From Mucilaginibacter saanensis (GTDB taxonomy: Bacteria > Bacteroidota > Bacteroidia > Sphingobacteriales > Sphingobacteriaceae): 64,000 nt of DNA. This document shows positions 1 through 7,903 of this stretch, one piece after another; within the stretch, counting starts at the first letter, position 1, and the number at the start of each line of letters is the position of its first letter. Both the position numbers and the translations under genes were made by a program. The stretch lies in assembly GCF_014200575.1 (NCBI RefSeq), contig NZ_JACHBZ010000015.1, forward strand, positions 71,877-135,876, in the 5' to 3' direction. Under the pieces are notes generated by a model. The model was not told where the DNA came from. It saw nothing but the letters and a program-made list of their open reading frames with translations, and searched no databases.

Positions 1-540
1 GTCAGCATACCATCGTTGCAAAAGGTTATTGATCATTATAGTTTCACGCGCGTTATAAAGCTACCGGTATCATTGTCAAATAAGCTTGCAGGCGGTAAGT
101 TTAATCTTATTTTTCACCCCAAATCGCACGGAAGCGGTATAGAGTGGGGTTTGGATAAATACGCCCAATTGATTAATCTATTGCCAGCCGATAAATTTAA
201 CATCATTATAACCGGTTCAGATAAGGAAAAACATTTGATAGGCGATTGGATAAAAACGTTGCCCGTTCATGTTGTTGATATGACCGGGCAGATGTCGCTT
301 GATGAGCTCATCGCATTTATAGGTAAGGCCGATGGTTTACTGGCCTCGGGAACCGGACCTCTGCACCTGGCCGCTGCGGCGGGTATACATACCTTAGGAT
401 TGTTCCCATCGTTACGGCCAATACATCCCGGCCGCTGGGCACCCTTGGGCAAAAAGGCAGGTTACCTTGAAAGTGGCTCCAATAATTTAGATGAGATAAG
501 TGCTGAAATAGTGGCGAAAACAATTAATAGCTGGAAATGA
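1..540 (+). CDS. Glycosyltransferase family 9 (heptosyltransferase-like), 5' truncated
   Basis: The reading frame is already open at base 1, so the N-terminal half lies outside the window; about 179 C-terminal residues are visible. They carry the second GT-B domain typical of ADP-heptose:LPS heptosyltransferases: a strand ending in FHPKSHGSG, a GSDKE turn, and the sugar-nucleotide segment GLLASGTGPLHLAAAAG followed by GLFPSLRPIHP. Family knowledge says such enzymes add heptose or related sugars to lipid A-core on the cytoplasmic face of the inner membrane. The stop overlaps the start of the next glycosyltransferase by four bases (ATGA), so the two are translationally coupled. The exact sugar cannot be read from the sequence. 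Confidence 0.85.
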   Translation, partial: VSIPSLQKVIDHYSFTRVIKLPVSLSNKLAGGKFNLIFHPKSHGSGIEWGLDKYAQLINLLPADKFNIIITGSDKEKHLIGDWIKTLPVHVVDMTGQMSLDELIAFIGKADGLLASGTGPLHLAAAAGIHTLGLFPSLRPIHPGRWAPLGKKAGYLESGSNNLDEISAEIVAKTINSWK

Positions 541-1598
541 GTAAACCCAATGTGTTAATAACTTTTGACTCAATGAGATACCCGAATACCGGGTTATATT
601 ATTTTGGTAAAAGCCTGGGTAAAGCGCTGATTGAGGAAAATGACCCCCGTTTTAATTTAAACTACTTTTTGTATGATACTGCCACAACCGAGTTTGATGG
701 TGACGGTGTTAAGAAAATATATCTTGAAAAGTATCATAAGCTGTTTTTTTTTAATCGTCACCGCATCAAGCTTTTTCATTTTACAGATCAGTTTTCAAGG
801 TTAAGTCCTAAAAAGGTGAGCGGAAAAAAAATATTAACCATCCACGATATCAATCAGAAACATGAAAATACAAGTGCCAAGGCTTTAAAGCATTATCTTG
901 GTAAATTGGGCGATCGTATTTACTCATGCGATAGGATTGTTGCCATATCAAACTTTGCAGCCAGCGATATACTGGGCTATTTTCCTGATGTGGCAGACCG
1001 ATTGAGCGTTATTTATAATGGTGCCGATAAGCTGGAGTTAAAATCAGGCCATGAACCGGCATACGAACCTCAAAAGCCATTTTTATTTACCATAGGTATT
1101 GTTGCCGCAAAAAAAAACTTTCATGTATTGCCCGCCCTGCTGGCTAATAATGATCTGGAACTGATAATTTCAGGTATCACTTCTCCATATCAGGATACTA
1201 TTATGGAGGAGGCTAAAAAATATGGATGCGTCGATAGGGTAAAACTGACAGGGCCTGTATCTGACGATGATAAAACCTGGTACTATAAAAACTGTGAGGC
1301 TTTTGTTTTTCCGTCAATTGCCGAAGGTTTTGGCCTGCCGGTTATTGAGGCCATGCATTTTGGTAAACCTGTTTTTATTTCAACCCGCACATCACTGCCC
1401 GAAATTGGGGGAGATGCCGCCTATTACTTTAATAGTTTTGACGGCGAGGATATGCAGCAGGTATTTCAGAATGGGATGCAGCATTTTAATGAGCATAACA
1501 TGGCTGCCAAAGTAATGGCGCATGCCAGTAAATATAACTGGGGTAATACTGCCAGGCAATACCTGCAATTGTACCAGGATTGTATCAATGACCGATAA
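537..1598 (+). CDS. Glycosyltransferase family 4
   Basis: A 353-residue GT-B enzyme. The N-terminal domain has a family-4 look (HDINQKHE near residue 103, then IVAISNFAASDI). The C-terminal domain has FTIGIVAAKKNFHVLP and the nucleotide-sugar motif FPSIAEGFGLPVIEAMHFGKP, with the two glutamates of the EX7E signature near residues 262 and 270. It probably transfers a hexose during surface glycan assembly at the cytoplasmic side of the membrane. The ATG overlaps the stop of the upstream GT9 gene by four bases, so both belong to one operon. No signal peptide is seen. Donor and acceptor sugars are unknown. Confidence 0.88.
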   Translation: MSKPNVLITFDSMRYPNTGLYYFGKSLGKALIEENDPRFNLNYFLYDTATTEFDGDGVKKIYLEKYHKLFFFNRHRIKLFHFTDQFSRLSPKKVSGKKILTIHDINQKHENTSAKALKHYLGKLGDRIYSCDRIVAISNFAASDILGYFPDVADRLSVIYNGADKLELKSGHEPAYEPQKPFLFTIGIVAAKKNFHVLPALLANNDLELIISGITSPYQDTIMEEAKKYGCVDRVKLTGPVSDDDKTWYYKNCEAFVFPSIAEGFGLPVIEAMHFGKPVFISTRTSLPEIGGDAAYYFNSFDGEDMQQVFQNGMQHFNEHNMAAKVMAHASKYNWGNTARQYLQLYQDCINDR

Positions 1599-1710
1599 GC
1601 CCGCGGTATCCAAAGTATCTCCAATGCAATTAAATACTCGTTTAGAAGTTTGTAAATATGCAGTAAAAGGGTTAATGATTATACATCATACCTACATTGT
1701 TAAATTTGTA

Positions 1711-1718
1711 TAATTTTG
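1711..1718 (+). promoter_or_regulatory. Candidate -7 box upstream of the ABC exporter
   Basis: TAATTTTG matches the Bacteroidota -7 consensus TAnnTTTG and lies 16 bases before the exporter ATG. No convincing -33 TTTG is seen at the usual distance. A diverged copy of the same stretch (TAGTTTTG, 5023-5030) precedes the gene relic at 5047. Confidence 0.4.
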
Positions 1719-1734
1719 CATCTTAATATTTTAA

Positions 1735-3579
1735 ATGAAAATTTATTTCAGGCTTCTTTCTTTTGCCAGGCCAATTGAAAAATTTGCTATACCTTATATC
1801 ATTTTTACGCTGCTGTATGTAGTTTTTAGTACGTCTGTTTTAGGCTTGCTGGGGCCATTGCTTAACACTTTGTTTCATGTAGGTACTTTGGGTCCGGTTG
1901 ATACGCATGAGGCTGTAAAAAACACAAAGGACATTTCCATAGTAGATATATCTGCATGGTTCAAATACTATACGGGGCATTTTATAACACTCTATGGAGA
2001 ATGGGGGGCCTTAAAATTTGTATGCGCTGTTATTATAGTAGCAGTGTTTTTGGGTAATATATTCAGGTATTTATCGCAGCGTATTATGGAAAACTTGCGT
2101 ATCCATACTTTATTGAAAATAAGAAAAGCGGTGTTTGATAATGTAATGAACCTGCACATGGGCTATTTTAGCAATGAGCGTAAAGGCGATATCATGTCAA
2201 AAATAGCATCAGAGGTTCAAACGGTGCAATTTTCAGTAACTGGTACACTGCAGGTTGTTTTTAAAGAACCTTTATTGCTGATAGGATATCTTATCTGGTT
2301 GTTTGCCATATCAGCCAAACTTACTCTAATCTCGTTGCTCATTATACCGGTAGCCGGTTTTTTGATATCGCGAATAGTGAAAAAATTGCGCTCGCAGGCA
2401 GTGGAGGCACAAAATTCCTATGCCAATATGATCAGTTATCTTGATGAGGCCCTTTCGGGGATCAAGATCATTAAGGCATTTAATGCTACCGATTTTATTA
2501 TTAAACGTTTTGATGATGAAAATACCCGTTATTCAAAAATAACCAGGGCTATGTCTAAGCGGCAGCAACTGGCTTCGCCTGTTTCTGAAACTTTGTCGGT
2601 AACCATGATTTCGTTTATTGTGTTGTATGGTGGGTACCTTATTTTTAATAAAAAATCTGATCTGAACGCCGGACAATTCATTGCCTATATCGCGTTGTTT
2701 TCGCAATTAATGCGCCCGGCTAAAGCTATTGGCGACGCCTTTAGCAACATACATTCGGGTTTGGTAGCTGGCGAGCGTATACTGGCGCTTATTGATGAAA
2801 AGCCACAAATGCAGGATGAGCCCGATGCTGTAATTGTGGATGAATTTAATAGCAGCATCCAACTTGAAAATGTTTCATTTGCCTACAACGAGCGTATGGT
2901 GCTGAAAAATATTAACCTAACCCTGCCCAAAGGTAAAACCATAGCATTGGTTGGCCCGTCTGGGGGCGGTAAATCAACATTGATGGATCTGCTACCCCGG
3001 TTTATTGAGCCTCAAAGTGGGAGGATTCTGGTTGATGGGGTGGATGTGCAAAAAATAAAAACAACCTCATTGCGTGGTTTAATGGGGTTTGTTAACCAGG
3101 AGTCGATATTGTTTAACGATAGCATTTTTAATAATATAGCATTTGGTAAAACCGGTGTTACTCAGGAAGAAGTAGCAGCAGCAGCCCGCATTGCCAATGC
3201 GCATAATTTTATTCTAGAAACCGACAACGGCTACCAGACCAATATTGGTGACAGGGGAACAAAACTATCAGGCGGACAAAGGCAACGGATCTGTATTGCC
3301 CGGGCTGTGCTCAATAATCCGCCTATTATGTTGCTTGACGAAGCTACATCGGCGCTGGATACCGAATCTGAAAAATTGGTTCAGGAAGCTTTAAATAACC
3401 TGATGAAAAACCGAACATCACTTATTATCGCCCACCGTCTTAGTACCATACAAAATGCCGATTTGATTATTGTGCTTGAAAACGGAATGGTTGCAGAGCA
3501 GGGTACGCACCATGAGTTGATGCTTAATAACGGTGTTTACAGGAAACTAATAGATATGCAAGCGTTTAATAACGACTAA
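1735..3579 (+). CDS. MsbA-like ABC exporter (fused TMD-NBD)
   Basis: A 614-residue half-transporter. Residues about 1-340 form the six-helix ABC_membrane domain; about 370-605 form the nucleotide-binding domain with Walker A GPSGGGKST (near 408), signature LSGGQRQR (near 511), Walker B MLLDEATSALD (near 534) and the switch histidine in IIAHRLST. Length and architecture match MsbA-type lipid or polysaccharide flippases that act as homodimers in the inner membrane. The position among glycosyltransferases supports a lipid A, lipid-linked glycan or O-antigen substrate, but the substrate itself is inference. It lies 136 bases after the GT4 gene and has its own candidate -7 box. A decayed partial copy lies at 5021-5206. 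Confidence 0.9.
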   Translation: MKIYFRLLSFARPIEKFAIPYIIFTLLYVVFSTSVLGLLGPLLNTLFHVGTLGPVDTHEAVKNTKDISIVDISAWFKYYTGHFITLYGEWGALKFVCAVIIVAVFLGNIFRYLSQRIMENLRIHTLLKIRKAVFDNVMNLHMGYFSNERKGDIMSKIASEVQTVQFSVTGTLQVVFKEPLLLIGYLIWLFAISAKLTLISLLIIPVAGFLISRIVKKLRSQAVEAQNSYANMISYLDEALSGIKIIKAFNATDFIIKRFDDENTRYSKITRAMSKRQQLASPVSETLSVTMISFIVLYGGYLIFNKKSDLNAGQFIAYIALFSQLMRPAKAIGDAFSNIHSGLVAGERILALIDEKPQMQDEPDAVIVDEFNSSIQLENVSFAYNERMVLKNINLTLPKGKTIALVGPSGGGKSTLMDLLPRFIEPQSGRILVDGVDVQKIKTTSLRGLMGFVNQESILFNDSIFNNIAFGKTGVTQEEVAAAARIANAHNFILETDNGYQTNIGDRGTKLSGGQRQRICIARAVLNNPPIMLLDEATSALDTESEKLVQEALNNLMKNRTSLIIAHRLSTIQNADLIIVLENGMVAEQGTHHELMLNNGVYRKLIDMQAFNND

Positions 3580-3587
3580 CCTTTATA

Positions 3588-4832
3588 TCATTTGCCGGCA
3601 ACAAAGTTTATTGCTTTGTTAATTTTTTCAATCACTACCGGCCATGTATAGTTTTCTGTTACGTATTTTTGAGCGTTTTGGCCCAGTGTTGTTATATCAA
3701 CACCCGGATTAGTTAAGGTGTTGATTGCCTGTTGAAAGGTATTAAAATCGTGATATAAAAAGCCGGCTTTGCTATTATTAATGTGGTCTTTTAATACCTC
3801 ACATTGCTCATTGGCTATAACCGGTATGCCATAAGCCATACTCTCCAGAGTAACCATTGATAAACTTTCGTAAAACGACGGTATGATGAGGGCTGTTGCA
3901 CCCTTTAATAGTGCTATTTTAACGTCTTCATCAACAAAGCCCATAACAACAATGTCAGGATGTCGGGGGATTTCCATAAATGCAAGACCAACCAATACCA
4001 ACTTCAGATTTTTGCCTGTTGAGCTTTTATACTTTAAAAAATGATCAAACAAAACCTTGCAGCCCTTTGCTACATCTATCCGGCCAATATAAATCAGGTA
4101 TTCGCCGGTGTAGTTTAAAATATCACTTGCCTGTAGCACTATTGCAGGTTGTAAAGGCTCAACACCCACAGCAACTACATCTGAGTATATATCCTGGTTA
4201 TTAAACATCAGGTTCACGAATTTTTTTTCGCTTATGGTATTATATAATATAGCAGCTGGTGTTTTAAAAAATAATTTAAACCAAGGGTAATAAATCGGTT
4301 GCTCGTCATGTGCGGTAGGTATTAAGATTGATTTTTCGGGAGCTATCTTTATACCATAAATAGTGGGATAATATAAATAGGTAAAAAATATTAAAGCATC
4401 ATATTCAGCATGATTTTCTTCCAGGTGTTTTATAAGCCCCGGAGTATAAGGCCCCTGTTGTTTAATCCATTCGTCACTATCTTTTTCGATACTTTTGATA
4501 GGTAAACGTTGCTCATAAGCATCAAGCAATCCAAAAAAACGAAGTGCTTTTTGGTATAGCCTTTTTTTTCTTAATTTTCTGTCTATCAGGGTGAATTTTT
4601 TCCAGTTGCGTACGGTGTTGGTAGCAAAACGGAGTACCTTGATGTTGTTTATGTATTCGGTTCCCTCAGTATATTCATCGGCCCAGCTTAAATAATCCTT
4701 GGCGCATGAGGTGAGTATTTCTACATCGTATATATTTTTAAGCTTTTCTGCTACTATCCTGCAATGGTACTCGGCGCCGCCATTAACCTCCAGTCCATAT
4801 CGTTGAACAATGAATGCGATTTTTTTTTTCAA
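3588..4832 (-). CDS. Glycosyltransferase family 4
   Basis: A 414-residue GT-B protein convergent with the ABC exporter, with only eight bases between the two stops and no hairpin there. The N-terminus reads IAFIVQRYGLEVNGGAEYHCR, a donor/acceptor loop common in GT4 enzymes. The C-terminal domain has LIYIGRIDVAKG and IIPSFYESLSMVTLESMAYGIPVIA, which contains the EX7E-type glutamates. It is probably another surface glycan enzyme of this cluster. Specificity is unknown. Confidence 0.88.
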   Translation of the reverse strand: MKKKIAFIVQRYGLEVNGGAEYHCRIVAEKLKNIYDVEILTSCAKDYLSWADEYTEGTEYINNIKVLRFATNTVRNWKKFTLIDRKLRKKRLYQKALRFFGLLDAYEQRLPIKSIEKDSDEWIKQQGPYTPGLIKHLEENHAEYDALIFFTYLYYPTIYGIKIAPEKSILIPTAHDEQPIYYPWFKLFFKTPAAILYNTISEKKFVNLMFNNQDIYSDVVAVGVEPLQPAIVLQASDILNYTGEYLIYIGRIDVAKGCKVLFDHFLKYKSSTGKNLKLVLVGLAFMEIPRHPDIVVMGFVDEDVKIALLKGATALIIPSFYESLSMVTLESMAYGIPVIANEQCEVLKDHINNSKAGFLYHDFNTFQQAINTLTNPGVDITTLGQNAQKYVTENYTWPVVIEKINKAINFVAGK

Positions 4833-5015
4833 AATTAATTTTAGAATAGTTGTTAAGCTATTATGTAGCCAAATAAGGTCTTAATTTGCTACCCTTATAT
4901 GGTGTTTAGTTTTAATCACTTATTCGCCAATTCACAAAGTGAATTTAAAGTAATTAAGTAAATCTTAATTATATAATAATCAGCAATTGAACAATGCCTG
5001 CACTTACAATGCTAA

Positions 5016-5206
5016 TTTTATATAGTTTTGTATCTTATATATTAGAATGAAAATGTATGCAATTCTTTCTTTGCCAAACTTATCAAAGAATTTGCTTTCC
5101 CACATCTTATATGCAATATATTTTAATAATATCTTATAGGATGCTTTAATACCTGTATGGGTTGTTACAGCGGCCTTTGGTAATATGTAGTATTTGTTTA
5201 TTTATT
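5016..5206 (+). pseudogene. Decayed partial copy of the 5' end of the ABC exporter gene
   Basis: This stretch aligns with the promoter and start of the exporter gene at 1711-1790 (same order: TAnnTTTG box, ATGAAAAT, TTCTTTCTTT, GCCA, AATTTGC) and then with exporter bases about 1978-2066 (ATTTTA, CTGTATG or TTGTATG, a GTTnTTAnAG segment, TTTGGTAATAT, AGTATTT versus GGTATTT). About 190 bases of the parent are missing between the two blocks, and small indels and a stop destroy the frame. In the parent the second block codes for VIIVAVFLGNIFRY; in the relic a broken VVTAAFGN can still be read. It ends at or just before the start codon of the next gene. The alignment was made by eye, so exact limits are approximate. 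Confidence 0.65.
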
Positions 5207-6013
5207 ATGATTGATTTTAAAGTATCTGTTGTTATACCATTTTACAAGGACAATATTTCTGCTCTTGAAAAAATAGCCTTGGAGCAAGCCAAAAAAATAT
5301 TATCGGGCTATCCGATAATTGCGATAAAACCCCAAAGCTTGATATTGCCCGATGAGTTAAACGACTTTCCATTTACGGATGTTATGAGCTTTGACGATAA
5401 GTATTTTAAAGATATTCAGGGTTACAATGCCTTGATGCTTGCTGATACTTTTTACGGGCAATTTTTAGCTTATGATTATATATTGATACACCAGTTGGAT
5501 GCTTTTGTATTTAAAGATGAGTTGAGCTATTGGTGCAAACAGGGGTATGATTATATAGGTGCACCATGGATTAGTCATTATAAATATTCAGATTTTGTAA
5601 AAGCTATAAAATCAAAAATTCAGTATAAGTGGCACACCCGGTTTAACGTGCAAAGAGAGGGTTTGCCATCGCCTATGCAGTTTGAGCGTAAAATTGGGAA
5701 CGGTGGTTTTTCTTTACGCCGTGTACATAAATTTTACGAATTGAGTATTAGTATGAAAGTGCAGATGCAAGTTTATTTAACTAACAACCATCACCGGTTT
5801 AATGAAGATGTTTTTTGGAGTGTAGAGGTAAATCGTAAGCGAAATCATTTGCGTATCCCTTCCTACAAAAAAGGGTTAAAGTTTTCGATTGAATTGTTGC
5901 CAGAAAAAGCGCTTAAGCTAAATAATAATGAAATTCCCTTCGGTTGCCATGCCTGGGATAAACACCTTGATTTTTGGAGGCCAATATTTAAGAATTATGG
6001 CTACCATATTTAA
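5207..6013 (+). CDS. DUF5672 family protein
   Basis: 268 residues from the ATG at 5207. Longer readings from a TTG at 5162 would translate the exporter relic, so the ATG followed by IDFKVSVVIPFYK is preferred. Family hallmarks are DYILIHQLDAFVF (about residues 93-105), YDYIGAPWI, GNGGFSLRRV and FNEDVFWSV, as in DUF5672 proteins found in polysaccharide gene clusters of many bacteria. The fold and acidic motifs suggest a glycosyltransferase-like enzyme, but no activity is established. It is convergent with the next gene and the two coding regions overlap by 26 bases at their 3' ends. Confidence 0.85.
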   Translation: MIDFKVSVVIPFYKDNISALEKIALEQAKKILSGYPIIAIKPQSLILPDELNDFPFTDVMSFDDKYFKDIQGYNALMLADTFYGQFLAYDYILIHQLDAFVFKDELSYWCKQGYDYIGAPWISHYKYSDFVKAIKSKIQYKWHTRFNVQREGLPSPMQFERKIGNGGFSLRRVHKFYELSISMKVQMQVYLTNNHHRFNEDVFWSVEVNRKRNHLRIPSYKKGLKFSIELLPEKALKLNNNEIPFGCHAWDKHLDFWRPIFKNYGYHI

Positions 6014-6896
6014 CCTTTTTTGCAGTTAAATATTTTTTAAGTGTATAGTAATTCAACTTTAAAAACAGTTTCGGATCAAGCTTAAAAAAAGATTTGTTTT
6101 TATATAATACTTTAACACATATAATTAATGGATAGTTGAACTCGACGATTTTATCAATAAAATCTTTAAAAGTGGTTTTTTCAATATAGATAATTTGCTT
6201 TGACGAAAGTTTTTCAACATTTACAGGCAAATGCCAACTCCATTTATTATAAAGTTTTAAATTTTCACCCAAATAGGTTTTGTCAAAAACACCTTCAGAT
6301 AAGTGCTCAAGTAATATCTCAAAGCTAACGGCTACTTTATATTTTTGACCTACAGATAAGGAGAAATCAACATCATAGCCATGAAAACCCTTAAATGTTG
6401 TTTCATCAAAAATAAATTCTTGCACTACCTTTTTGGTAGTGCAAAGCCATACGCCATCAAGGCTGGCAACCTGTAACAGGTTGTCGTTATTAGGGTTGCG
6501 ATAAACTAACGCTGATTTATTGTTAGTGTGCTTGAAGGATTGTATAATATTTAAATAACTGGTATTAATTCCAAGCCCACTCCAGCCAGATGGAGTTAAC
6601 GGTTTATAAGCACTGCCCGCAACACCTATTAAACCCAGTTGAGGGTCCTGATGAAATAAGGAAATTACTTTTTGCCCCCATTTTTCGGTCTTTATAAGTA
6701 TATCTTCATGCATAAAGCATAAAGTATCATATTGTGCTTTTAGTATCCCTTGATTGTAAACAGCACAAATGCCCTGTGCTGCTACACTGTTGTCTGCTGC
6801 AATTATTTCGTGAGGTACGCCTATTGTTGCCGCTATATTTTCGCTTATTTGTTTCAACAAGCTTTTGTTTGCAGAACATATAATTACTGATATCAT
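5988..6896 (-). CDS. Family 2-like glycosyltransferase (Glyco_tranf_2_5 type)
   Basis: 302 residues from the ATG at 6896, where the protein begins MISVIICSANK. An upstream in-frame extension is hydrophobic and unrelated to the family, so it is left out. The segment LCFMHEDILI is the divalent-metal/nucleotide-sugar region expected near residues 70-80, and GFHGYDVDFSLSV is the acceptor-side acidic motif. Such proteins transfer sugars to rhamnan or O-antigen-type chains. The 3' end overlaps the DUF5672 gene by 26 bases on the opposite strand. Substrate unknown. Confidence 0.8.
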   Translation of the reverse strand: MISVIICSANKSLLKQISENIAATIGVPHEIIAADNSVAAQGICAVYNQGILKAQYDTLCFMHEDILIKTEKWGQKVISLFHQDPQLGLIGVAGSAYKPLTPSGWSGLGINTSYLNIIQSFKHTNNKSALVYRNPNNDNLLQVASLDGVWLCTTKKVVQEFIFDETTFKGFHGYDVDFSLSVGQKYKVAVSFEILLEHLSEGVFDKTYLGENLKLYNKWSWHLPVNVEKLSSKQIIYIEKTTFKDFIDKIVEFNYPLIICVKVLYKNKSFFKLDPKLFLKLNYYTLKKYLTAKKVKYGSHNS

Positions 6897-6957
6897 ATAT
6901 TGATGCAAATGTAAAGGATAAAAAATGCAATTAAAATAATATTTAAAAGCAAGCAAA

Positions 6958-6997
6958 ACACATAAGCCGCTGTGGTTTATCACAGCGGCTTATGTGT
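6958..6997 (-). terminator. Rho-independent-type hairpin after the barrel protein gene
   Basis: Two perfectly complementary 17-base arms (6958-6974 and 6981-6997) flank a six-base loop. On the minus strand the stem is followed by a T-rich run, which fits termination of the gene at 7028-7711. The hairpin sits upstream of the 5988-6896 gene, so it also isolates that gene from its neighbour. Confidence 0.8.
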
Positions 6998-7027
6998 TTA
7001 TATAAAAGATGGTGATTAACTACCTCC

Positions 7028-7711
7028 TTATTGAAATTTAAAGCCTAAACCAACTTGCCAAACCTGGTTGCGGAAATCAGGCAGATCAGCATCGGTAGAA
7101 GTATTTTTTGAAAAGTCAAAATTGTACCGGCCACGTAACTCCGCATACCTGTTCAGATCAATACTTATACCAACCACACCGGCAACATAACTATGGTCGC
7201 CGTTATTGCTGTTAAAGCGTTCCTCATAAGTGGTATTAAACCCGGTATCGTACGTGTTTTTAGTCGATGTTAAGAAAGTAAGCTGCGGGCCGGCTACAAC
7301 ACTAAACCCACGTGCAAGCCTGAATTTTAACAGCAGGGGCACATCAATATAGTTGGTACGTTGGGTAAACTTACCGTAATCTGTATTGGCACTATAACCT
7401 TTTTGCGAGAATAACAACTCCGGCGCAAATGATATAGGATATGCCAACGGAACTTCCAGTGTAAGCCCCGCATTTAAGCCAACAATACTGCTTGAGCTAA
7501 AACGAGGGTCATAAGCATCCACCGTGTTTGAAATGTTCATACCCGCGGTTAAGCCCGCTTTAATCTGGTAAAAATCGTCGCTCTGCCTGCGTGGGCGTTC
7601 ATGCCTTACATACCGGCGAGGTGGCCTGCGGCGTGGGCCATCATAATAACTTTGGGCACTTACTGAGCCTACTGCAAAGAAGCATATGGCCAAAAAGATA
7701 AATTTTTTCAT
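7028..7711 (-). CDS. PorT-like outer-membrane beta-barrel protein (OMP_b-brl_2)
   Basis: 227 residues. Residues 1-19 are a signal peptide ending SVSAQ. Residues about 23-45 are strikingly basic (clusters such as RRRPPRR and HERPRRQ). From about residue 48 there are alternating hydrophobic strands with glycine turns (IKAGLTAGMNISN, GLNAGLTLEVPLAY, FAPELLFSQKGYS, YIDVPLLLKFRLA) ending in an aromatic LGFKFQ, typical of the eight-stranded PorT/OmpW-like barrels of Bacteroidota. It is a single gene with its own terminator at 6958-6997. Function is unknown; members of this superfamily range from structural barrels to type IX secretion accessory proteins. Confidence 0.85.
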   Translation of the reverse strand: MKKFIFLAICFFAVGSVSAQSYYDGPRRRPPRRYVRHERPRRQSDDFYQIKAGLTAGMNISNTVDAYDPRFSSSSIVGLNAGLTLEVPLAYPISFAPELLFSQKGYSANTDYGKFTQRTNYIDVPLLLKFRLARGFSVVAGPQLTFLTSTKNTYDTGFNTTYEERFNSNNGDHSYVAGVVGISIDLNRYAELRGRYNFDFSKNTSTDADLPDFRNQVWQVGLGFKFQ

Positions 7712-7864
7712 TTTTTTTTAATTGTTTTTTAACGGTAGTGAAACCATCCCGGGCGTTCTCACTTTTTAACCTTTGCCCTTTATAGTTTCATGTTTGGTTT
7801 GTTTTATATATGCATAGAGTAAAAATTAATGCAAAGGTTTATTAACAGTTTAATTTTTATAATA

Positions 7865-7899
7865 TTTGAATATCCCCTATCTGTTAAAACATAAATTTG
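7865..7899 (+). promoter_or_regulatory. Candidate Bacteroidota promoter for the GH3 gene
   Basis: TTTG at 7865-7868 and TAAATTTG at 7892-7899 match the -33 and -7 elements, with a 23-base spacer that is slightly longer than usual. Only four bases separate the -7 box from the ATG at 7904, so the mRNA would be leaderless or nearly so. Confidence 0.45.
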
Positions 7900-7903
7900 C
7901 ACT

